A program made the translations under genes and the position numbers. Of a DNA stretch of 64,000 bases, positions 57,395 through 64,000 are shown in pieces; position 1 is the stretch's first letter, and each line of letters starts with the position of its first letter. The notes beneath the pieces were generated by a model that was not told the origin of the DNA, made no database searches, and was given only the letters and a program-made list of their open reading frames with translations. The DNA is taken from assembly GCA_029319145.1 (NCBI GenBank), contig CP119753.1, positions 372,001-436,000 of the forward strand, in the 5' to 3' direction. This DNA comes from Microbacter sp. GSS18 (GTDB lineage Bacteria; Actinomycetota; Actinomycetes; Actinomycetales; Microbacteriaceae).

Positions 57395-59532
57395 CCGAGC
57401 GCGGGTTCAAGACGGACGCGCGATTCGAGGGGATGGATTACCACGCCCTCAACGCGATGCTGAACCTGTACGACGCGGACGGGAAGATCCAGTTCGACGC
57501 CGACAAGCGGGCGGCGCGCGAGTACTTCCTGCAGCACGTGAACCAGAACACGGTGTTCTTCCACTCGCTCCGCGAGCGCCTGGACTACCTCGTCGAGAAG
57601 CAGTACTACGAGGGCGCCGTGCTCGAGAAGTACCCCTTCGAGTTCATCCAGAAGCTCAACGACCTGGCGTACGCGAAGAAGTTCCGCTTCGAGACGTTCC
57701 TCGGCGCGTTCAAGTACTACACCAGCTACACGCTGAAGACCTTCGACGGCAAGCGCTACCTCGAGCGCTTCGAGGACCGCGTGGTGATGACCGCGCTCGG
57801 CCTCGCCGACGGCGACCAGGACCTCGCGGTCGAGCTCGTCGAGGAGATCATCGCCGGCCGCTTCCAGCCGGCCACCCCGACGTTCCTCAACACCGGCAAG
57901 GCGCAGCGCGGCGAGCTCGTCTCGTGCTTCCTGCTGCGCATCGAGGACAACATGGAGTCGATCGCGCGAGGCATCAACTCCGCGCTCCAGCTGTCCAAGC
58001 GCGGCGGCGGCGTCGCGCTGCTTCTGTCGAACATCCGCGAGGCCGGTGCCCCGATCAAGCAGATCGAGAACCAGTCCAGCGGCATCATCCCGGTCATGAA
58101 GCTCCTCGAGGACTCCTTCAGCTACGCCAACCAGCTGGGCGCGCGTCAGGGCGCGGGCGCGGTGTACCTCAACGCGCACCACCCCGACATCATGAAGTTC
58201 CTCGACACCAAGCGCGAGAATGCGGACGAGAAGATCCGCATCAAGACGCTGTCGCTGGGCGTCGTGGTGCCCGACATCACGTTCGAGCTGGCCAAGAACG
58301 GCGAGGACATGTACCTCTTCTCGCCGTACGACGTCGAGCGCGTGTACGGCGTGCCGTTCGGCGACATCGCGATCAGCGAGAAGTACCGCGAGATGGTCGA
58401 CGACGCGCGCATCAAGAAGACGAAGATCAACGCGCGCGAGTTCTTCCAGACCCTCGCCGAGATCCAGTTCGAGTCGGGCTACCCGTACATCATGTTCGAG
58501 GACACGGTGAACAAGGCCAACCCGATCAAGGGCCGGATCAACATGTCGAACCTGTGCTCCGAGATCCTCCAGGTCAACACCCCGACGACGTACAACGAGG
58601 ACCTGTCGTACGCGGACATCGGCAAGGACATCTCGTGCAACCTGGGCTCGATGAACATCGCGCTGGCGATGGACGGCAAGGACCTGGGCAAGACCGTCGA
58701 GACCGCGATCCGCGCGCTCACCGCGGTGAGCGACCAGAGCCACATCTCGTCGGTCCGCTCGATCGAGGACGGCAACGACCGCTCGCACGCGATCGGCCTC
58801 GGCCAGATGAACCTCCACGGCTACCTCGCGCGCGAGCACGTCCACTACGGCTCCGAAGAGGGCATCGACTTCACGAACATCTACTTCTACTCGGTGCTCT
58901 TCCACGCGCTGCAGGCCTCGAACAAGCTCGCGATCGAGCGCCGCCATGCGTTCGAGGGCTTCGCCGACTCGACGTACGCGTCGGGCGAGTTCTTCGACAA
59001 GTACATCGACCGCGCGTGGGAGCCCGAGACCGAGAAGGTGAAGGAGCTGTTCGCGGGCATCCACATCCCGACGCAGGACGACTGGCGGGCGCTCAAGGCG
59101 AGCATCCAGGAGCACGGCATCTACAACCAGAACCTGCAGGCGGTGCCGCCGACCGGTTCGATCTCGTACATCAACAACTCCACCAGCTCGATCCACCCGA
59201 TCGCCTCGCGCGTCGAGATCCGCAAGGAGGGCAAGCTCGGGCGCGTCTACTACCCGGCCGCGTTCATGACGAACGAGAACCTGGAGTACTACCAGGACGC
59301 CTACGAGATCGGCTACGAGAAGGTCATCGACACGTACGCCGCCGCGACGCAGCACGTCGACCAGGGACTGTCGCTGACGCTGTTCTTCAAGGACACCGCC
59401 ACGACGCGCGATATCAACCGCGCCCAGATCTACGCGTGGCGCAAGGGCATCAAGACGATCTACTACATCCGCCTGCGTCAGATGGCGCTCGAGGGAACCA
59501 ACCTTCAGGAGTGCGTCAGCTGCATGCTCTGA
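57376..59532 (+). CDS. nrdE: Class Ib ribonucleotide reductase alpha subunit
   Basis: A 718-residue NrdE. Catalytic-site strands [10 protein letters not shown] and [11 protein letters not shown], thiyl-radical region NLCSEIL (Cys), and the C-terminal redox pair CVSCML. It lacks the N-terminal ATP-cone, as in class Ib. Reduces NDPs to dNDPs with NrdF. Codon use is strongly biased to C-ending codons (long runs of GAG/AAG/ATC), suggesting high expression. Confidence 0.98.
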   Translation: MVESAVTERGFKTDARFEGMDYHALNAMLNLYDADGKIQFDADKRAAREYFLQHVNQNTVFFHSLRERLDYLVEKQYYEGAVLEKYPFEFIQKLNDLAYAKKFRFETFLGAFKYYTSYTLKTFDGKRYLERFEDRVVMTALGLADGDQDLAVELVEEIIAGRFQPATPTFLNTGKAQRGELVSCFLLRIEDNMESIARGINSALQLSKRGGGVALLLSNIREAGAPIKQIENQSSGIIPVMKLLEDSFSYANQLGARQGAGAVYLNAHHPDIMKFLDTKRENADEKIRIKTLSLGVVVPDITFELAKNGEDMYLFSPYDVERVYGVPFGDIAISEKYREMVDDARIKKTKINAREFFQTLAEIQFESGYPYIMFEDTVNKANPIKGRINMSNLCSEILQVNTPTTYNEDLSYADIGKDISCNLGSMNIALAMDGKDLGKTVETAIRALTAVSDQSHISSVRSIEDGNDRSHAIGLGQMNLHGYLAREHVHYGSEEGIDFTNIYFYSVLFHALQASNKLAIERRHAFEGFADSTYASGEFFDKYIDRAWEPETEKVKELFAGIHIPTQDDWRALKASIQEHGIYNQNLQAVPPTGSISYINNSTSSIHPIASRVEIRKEGKLGRVYYPAAFMTNENLEYYQDAYEIGYEKVIDTYAAATQHVDQGLSLTLFFKDTATTRDINRAQIYAWRKGIKTIYYIRLRQMALEGTNLQECVSCML

Positions 59533-59540
59533 TGCGCTGA

Positions 59541-60542
<1,002 letters not shown>

Positions 60543-60751
60543 CGGTGTTACGCGGTCGTAAATTCTCGTGCGCGACCGCCTGATACGCCGCCCCGCCCGT
60601 GGCGCGAACGCGCTCCCGCGCGCTAGCGTCACGGGCAACCCACGCGTCCTGCCGTCTGAGTAACGCCCCCCGGCCAACAGCCGAAACCCACGTGGGCCAG
60701 GCTTCCTCGGCGTCCGCGATCGATGCGGGCGCCGGGGATCCCGCAAGCGGG
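60543..60751. other. Intergenic region between nrdF and the TIR gene
   Basis: Two converging genes end here. A weak hairpin (GCGGTCG at 60552-60558, CGACCGC at 60573-60579, 14-base loop) may terminate nrdF. Nothing else recognisable. Confidence 0.4.
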
Positions 60752-61933
60752 TCAGTTCAGCCGGCCCTCGGGGCGGAAGTCCGGGTCGCTCGAGACGACC
60801 AATGCGTCCAGCCGCGCATCGACCTCGCGGGCGGTGAGGACGAGCACGTGCGGTCCGGCATCGAGCTCTGCCTCGAAGGGGTCGCAGTTGTGGTGCGCGA
60901 AGTCCCCGTCGCACCGCAGGCTGATCAGCTCCCACGTCCAGTCGAGATAGACCGTCGACTCGCCTTCGTGGAAGTCCCAGATGTCGGGTGCCGAGGAGTC
61001 GAGAGACAGGATGTAGGTGTCGTTCAGGTCTGTCCGTGCCGGGTCCTCCGACTCCGGCTGGCTGACGCGCGCCCAGATGCGGTACGTGCCGGCGGTGGCG
61101 ACATCGAACTCGTACCGGGCCGTGCCGCTCTCGGACTCCGCCGCCGAGATGTAGGCCCCGCCCGACGCCTGCGGGTCGGAGTGGGCGGCGATCGTGGCGA
61201 CGAGCCGGCCGTCCTCGGCCTCGATCTCGACGGTGTCGAAGAGCGTGGTCGGCGTGGGCGTCGGGGTCGGCGTCGCCGCGGTCGGGGTGGGTGTCCCGGC
61301 GGACGACACGTCCGCGAGGGGCGCGTCCGCCGTGCCCGGCAGCAGCGAGAGCACGACCGCGACCCCGCCTGCGACGAGAGCGACGGCGCCCACCGCGATG
61401 ACCGCCGGCAGCCAGCGCCGCCTCGCGCCTTCGGCTCCCGCACCCGCCAGCGCGTAACCGCGCTTGCGCGTCGGCAGCAGCGGCTCGATCGCCGCCGCGA
61501 GCACGCCGACGTCGTACTTGAAGCGCGACGACGTCACCTCGAGGCCCTGTCTCGTGGCCAGGCCCCCGAGCGACTCGGGCAGATCCGCGCGGGCCGGCAT
61601 GCGCGCGCCGTCCACGAGCACGGGGAGCACCTTGACGTCGCGCTTCAGTGCGCTCTCGACCTCGAGCCGGACGAAGTCGTCGGGATCGTCCAGCCGCCGC
61701 GCGCCGTCGGCGTCGACGACGTCGGTCCAGTGCGGATCGATCACCACCACCACGGCGCGGCAGTCGCGCAGCGTCTCGTCCAGCACCTGCTCGAAGTCGG
61801 CGCCCGGCTCGATGCCGTCGACGTCCATGAAGACCGCGTCCTCGCCGAAGCGGGCGGTGAGGGCGTCGTAGATGCGCCCGGCGGCGCCGGAGGCGTTGCT
61901 GCGCCGGTAGCTCACGAAGACGGAGTACGTCAC
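60752..61933 (-). CDS. TIR domain-transmembrane-carbohydrate-binding-like fusion protein
   Basis: A 393-residue protein in three parts. Residues 1-150 are a TIR_2-type domain: VFVSYRRSN, DAVFMDVDGIEPGADF, VVVVIDPHWTDV, FVRLEVESAL (E91/E93 near the expected catalytic Glu) and VKVLPVLVDGARMP. After RRRW at 172-175 comes one span (about 176-197), then a Thr-Pro repeat linker (214-230). Residues 232-393 form a beta-rich CBM6/malectin-like domain (TVEIEAEDGRL, GTYRIWARVS, DAGPHVLVLTARE). Positive-inside rule puts TIR in the cytoplasm. GTG start after GGAGG. Confidence 0.85.
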   Translation of the reverse strand: MTYSVFVSYRRSNASGAAGRIYDALTARFGEDAVFMDVDGIEPGADFEQVLDETLRDCRAVVVVIDPHWTDVVDADGARRLDDPDDFVRLEVESALKRDVKVLPVLVDGARMPARADLPESLGGLATRQGLEVTSSRFKYDVGVLAAAIEPLLPTRKRGYALAGAGAEGARRRWLPAVIAVGAVALVAGGVAVVLSLLPGTADAPLADVSSAGTPTPTAATPTPTPTPTTLFDTVEIEAEDGRLVATIAAHSDPQASGGAYISAAESESGTARYEFDVATAGTYRIWARVSQPESEDPARTDLNDTYILSLDSSAPDIWDFHEGESTVYLDWTWELISLRCDGDFAHHNCDPFEAELDAGPHVLVLTAREVDARLDALVVSSDPDFRPEGRLN

Positions 61934-62039
61934 CGGTCGCCTCCGTCCTGAGTCGTCGGCGAGCCGCCCGTGTCGCCGCGCTGGCCCGATCGTGTCACGC
62001 GCGGGCGGTCATCTCAACCGTCACGGCGCATGAGGCCCG

Positions 62040-62339
62040 TCAGCGGGCGAGAGCATCCCAGTCCACGTCGACGATCGACGGGCGGGAAGCCGAGATCTGC
62101 GCGGGCAGCCGCATCCCCGGACGCGGCCAATGCTTCGGCCGCGTCACGACGCTCGTGGCGATCGTGGTGGGCGGGACGCCGGGCGCCTCGGCGACGAGTT
62201 CGAGACGGCACTCCTGGTAGCGGCCCCGCGGCGCCGGCTCCGAAACCGACACCACGAGGACGGTGCCGGCGACCGCATCCGCGAGGGGATCGGCGGTCAG
62301 CCGCTGCAGGGCGCGTGCGATGTCGTCTGCTCCGTCCAC
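62040..62339 (-). CDS. Small uncharacterised protein
   Basis: A 99-residue protein predicted as beta-rich: LADAVAGTVLVVSVSEPAPRG, YQECRLELVAEAPGVPPTTI and RPKHWPRPGMRLPAQISASR (RPKHWPRPGM-type segments are common in short Microbacterium proteins). No domain recognised. The GTG at 62339 is seven bases after TAGCGT; GTG 62348 is an alternative. Confidence 0.65.
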   Translation of the reverse strand: MDGADDIARALQRLTADPLADAVAGTVLVVSVSEPAPRGRYQECRLELVAEAPGVPPTTIATSVVTRPKHWPRPGMRLPAQISASRPSIVDVDWDALAR

Positions 62340-62346
62340 ATCCTCC

Positions 62347-62352
62347 ACGCTA
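62347..62352 (-). promoter_or_regulatory. -10 element of leaderless small gene
   Basis: Minus-strand TAGCGT, seven bases, then GTG at 62339. Confidence 0.5.
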
Positions 62353-62401
62353 TCGGTGCGCGACGGCCCCGCGTGCTCCCGGACGTGGTTTGCTGGGGCG
62401 C

Positions 62402-62785
62402 ATGAGGAATGTCGCACGATGGGTGCTCGGTCTCGCGATGGTCTTCGCCGGCGTCAGCCATCTGTTCTGGGCCCGGCGCGAATTCCAGGCGCAGGTCCCG
62501 GACTGGGCGGCCGAGAAGACCGGACTCGGAAAGGACGCGGTGGTCGTCGCCTCGGGCGTGGTCGAGGTGATGCTCGGCGGCGCCCTCGTGGCGCTTCCCG
62601 CGTCGCGCAGCCGCGTCGGGGCGATCCTGGCCGCGTTCTTCATCGCCGTCTTCCCCGGCAACATCGAGCAGTACACCCAGCGCCGCGACGGGTTCGGGCT
62701 CGACACCGACCGCAAGCGCCTCGTCCGCCTGTTCTTCCAGCCCGTGCTCGTGGCGTGGGCGTGGTGGTCCACGCGCACGCGCTGA
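62402..62785 (+). CDS. DoxX-like membrane protein
   Basis: A 127-residue protein with four predicted spans (VARWVLGLAMVFAGVSHLFW; VVVASGVVEVMLGGALVAL; VGAILAAFFIAVFPGNIEQ; LVRLFFQPVLVAWAWW). GVSHLFW and FPGNIEQY are typical of DoxX-like proteins of unknown role. Divergent from the small gene at 62339. A TTTGCT box lies seven bases before the ATG. Confidence 0.85.
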   Translation: MRNVARWVLGLAMVFAGVSHLFWARREFQAQVPDWAAEKTGLGKDAVVVASGVVEVMLGGALVALPASRSRVGAILAAFFIAVFPGNIEQYTQRRDGFGLDTDRKRLVRLFFQPVLVAWAWWSTRTR

Positions 62786-62812
62786 GCGGGGGCGGCGCGG
62801 CCGACCGTGGGG

Positions 62813-63931
62813 TCAGCGTCTGGTCGACACCGTCACAGTGAACTTCGCGTTGCGCGCGATCTGCTGCGTCGGACCGACGATGCGCTCGAGGACCGGACGG
62901 TAGCGAAGGTGGGAGTTCCACACCGTCCACAGCCGACCGCCGGGCCGAAGCACGCGGGCCGCGTCCGCGAACAGGCGCGGCGCGATGCCCTCGTGGACGG
63001 CCGCGCCGGAGTGGAACGGCGGGTTCAGCAGGATCACACCGGCCGATGCGTCCTCGCGCGCACCCAGTCCATCGTCGCGGACCACCTCGATCCGGTCTGC
63101 GACGCCGTTCGCGGCGGCCGTGGCCCGCGCTGAAGCGACGGCGACGGCGGACTGGTCGCACGCGTAGAGCCGCAGACCGGGATGGCGCAGCGCCAGCGTC
63201 GCCGCGACGACGCCGGTGCCGCATGCCAGATCGATCGCAGCGGCGTCGTCGGGAATCCGGTCCGGCACGTGCTCGAGCAGGAAGCGCGTGCCGATGTCGA
63301 CCGCCGCCCCCGCGAACGCGCCGCCGTACGCGCACACCACCACGCCGTCGGTTTCGATGCAGCGCGGCTGCGGATCCCGGCCGTCGTGCGGGTCCGAGGC
63401 CACGAGCACGCGTGACTTCTGGCGGGCGTGCGTCACGTCGACGCGGCCGAAGAACTCCCGCAGCACCTCGTTCATCGCCGTGCTCATGTGCTTGATGCGC
63501 CCGCCCGCGAACACGCGCACGTCAGGGGCGGCGTGGGCGGCGATCAGGCCCGCGATGTCGCGCAGCGCGTCGAGCGAACGCGGGAGGCGCAGCAGGACCA
63601 CGCGCGCGTCGCGGACCACCTCCCCCGACAGCGGCAGCGACGCGGTGTCGCCCGCGAGCCCGAGGCGCACGGCATTGGCCGCCAGCGCGCGCTCGCCGGT
63701 CAGCGCGTCCTGGTGGACGCGCACGTGCGCCGATTCCCCGGCCGTGTCGGCGGCGGCTCCCAGCGCCAGCGCGCCGTACGCATCGCCGATCACGGCGGTG
63801 GCCGCACGCCCGGCGTCCGCGCGGGCCCCGGCCGACTCGTCGAGGATCAGCCGGTCGGCGGCGTCGACCGCGACCAGGTCGTCGGCTTCGACATCCGGCC
63901 AGCGACGCAGGTCGTCCCACGAGAACTCCAC
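62813..63931 (-). CDS. RsmC/RlmG-type class I methyltransferase
   Basis: A 372-residue protein with an N-terminal pseudo-methyltransferase domain and a C-terminal SAM-binding domain: DLACGTGVVAATLAL (motif I), RLYACDQSA, and the catalytic NPPFHSG motif typical of N2-guanine rRNA methyltransferases (16S G1207 RsmC or 23S G1835 RlmG). GTG start six bases after TAGCGT (63943-63938). Confidence 0.9.
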   Translation of the reverse strand: MEFSWDDLRRWPDVEADDLVAVDAADRLILDESAGARADAGRAATAVIGDAYGALALGAAADTAGESAHVRVHQDALTGERALAANAVRLGLAGDTASLPLSGEVVRDARVVLLRLPRSLDALRDIAGLIAAHAAPDVRVFAGGRIKHMSTAMNEVLREFFGRVDVTHARQKSRVLVASDPHDGRDPQPRCIETDGVVVCAYGGAFAGAAVDIGTRFLLEHVPDRIPDDAAAIDLACGTGVVAATLALRHPGLRLYACDQSAVAVASARATAAANGVADRIEVVRDDGLGAREDASAGVILLNPPFHSGAAVHEGIAPRLFADAARVLRPGGRLWTVWNSHLRYRPVLERIVGPTQQIARNAKFTVTVSTRR

Positions 63932-63937
63932 GCGATC

Positions 63938-63943
63938 ACGCTA
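63938..63943 (-). promoter_or_regulatory. -10 element of leaderless methyltransferase gene
   Basis: Minus-strand TAGCGT, six bases, then GTG at 63931. A plus-strand TAGGCT at 63981-63986 suggests a divergent gene beginning just outside the window. Confidence 0.5.
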
Positions 63944-64000
63944 CCCGGGCCCCGGGTTCGGCAGCGCTCCCGCGGGCGCCTAGGCTGGATCGGTCCGACC

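Noticed and set aside
60552..60579. Terminator after nrdF
   Set aside because: A 7-bp stem with a 14-base loop and no T-run is weak; kept only as a note in the intergenic entry.

Overview
The window is a very GC-rich stretch whose reading frames are mostly G/C at the third codon position. The gene families (ImuA'/ImuB/DnaE2, Lsr2, HelR, FmdB zinc ribbon, class Ib NrdHIEF) and the frequent leaderless starts (a TANNNT box 6-7 bases before ATG/GTG) point to an actinomycete of the Microbacteriaceae, most likely Microbacterium. This is a chromosomal region. One IS481-type insertion is the only clear mobile element, and no phage, CRISPR array or rRNA was seen.

Layout. 1-7.4 kb: tail of an isochorismatase-type hydrolase, then a LexA/SOS box and the mutagenesis cassette imuA'-imuB-dnaE2, followed by a zinc-ribbon/PD-(D/E)XK nuclease. 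7.5-13.5 kb: a small membrane protein, PhzF-like isomerase, DUF2804 protein, a lipoprotein, tRNA-Arg(CCU), a cysteine-less HesB-like protein, an ABC exporter pair and lsr2. 13.5-18.7 kb: a translationally coupled five-gene cell-surface operon on the minus strand (phosphodiester glycosidase, GT2-GtrA fusion, DUF4956, VTC-domain protein, Cthe_2159-like lipoprotein). 18.7-21.7 kb: a GAF-LuxR regulator divergent from a DUF485/acetate symporter pair. 21.8-30.3 kb: an MGMT-like protein without its cysteine, a giant helicase-like protein without its ATPase residues, mscL, fmdB, 5-FCL, galU, an acetyltransferase, a membrane protein and tRNA-Ala(CGC).

30.4-31.7 kb is the IS481-type element, inserted at the 3' end of tRNA-Ala with a 16-bp target duplication that rebuilds the tRNA. 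31.8-41.1 kb holds a triad-less alpha/beta hydrolase, an Na+/H+ antiporter, a cupin/FAD oxidoreductase/GT2 operon, helR with an upstream rifamycin-associated element, a Tat-exported multicopper oxidase and a remnant of an acyl-CoA ligase. 41.2-56.3 kb holds an amino-acid dehydrogenase, VOC protein, metal P-type ATPase, YbaK deacylase, a subtilase with a dockerin tail and a divergent regulator, SixA, DUF445, an acyl-CoA dehydrogenase, DUF389 protein and an MFS transporter. 56.4-60.5 kb is the nrdHIEF operon behind a long regulatory region with DnaA-box-like and NrdR-like sites. The end carries a TIR-transmembrane-carbohydrate-binding-like fusion protein, a DoxX-like protein and an RsmC-type methyltransferase.

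Themes that link genes: DNA damage and nucleotide supply (imu cassette, nrd operon, the nuclease and two repair or helicase look-alikes), antibiotic defence (HelR), and cell-surface polymer chemistry (13.5-18.7 kb and 33.8-36.3 kb operons). The strongest candidates for something undescribed are the TIR-TM-CBM fusion, the conserved-looking but catalytically stripped helicase, the Cys-to-Val MGMT homologue, and the tRNA-regenerating IS insertion.
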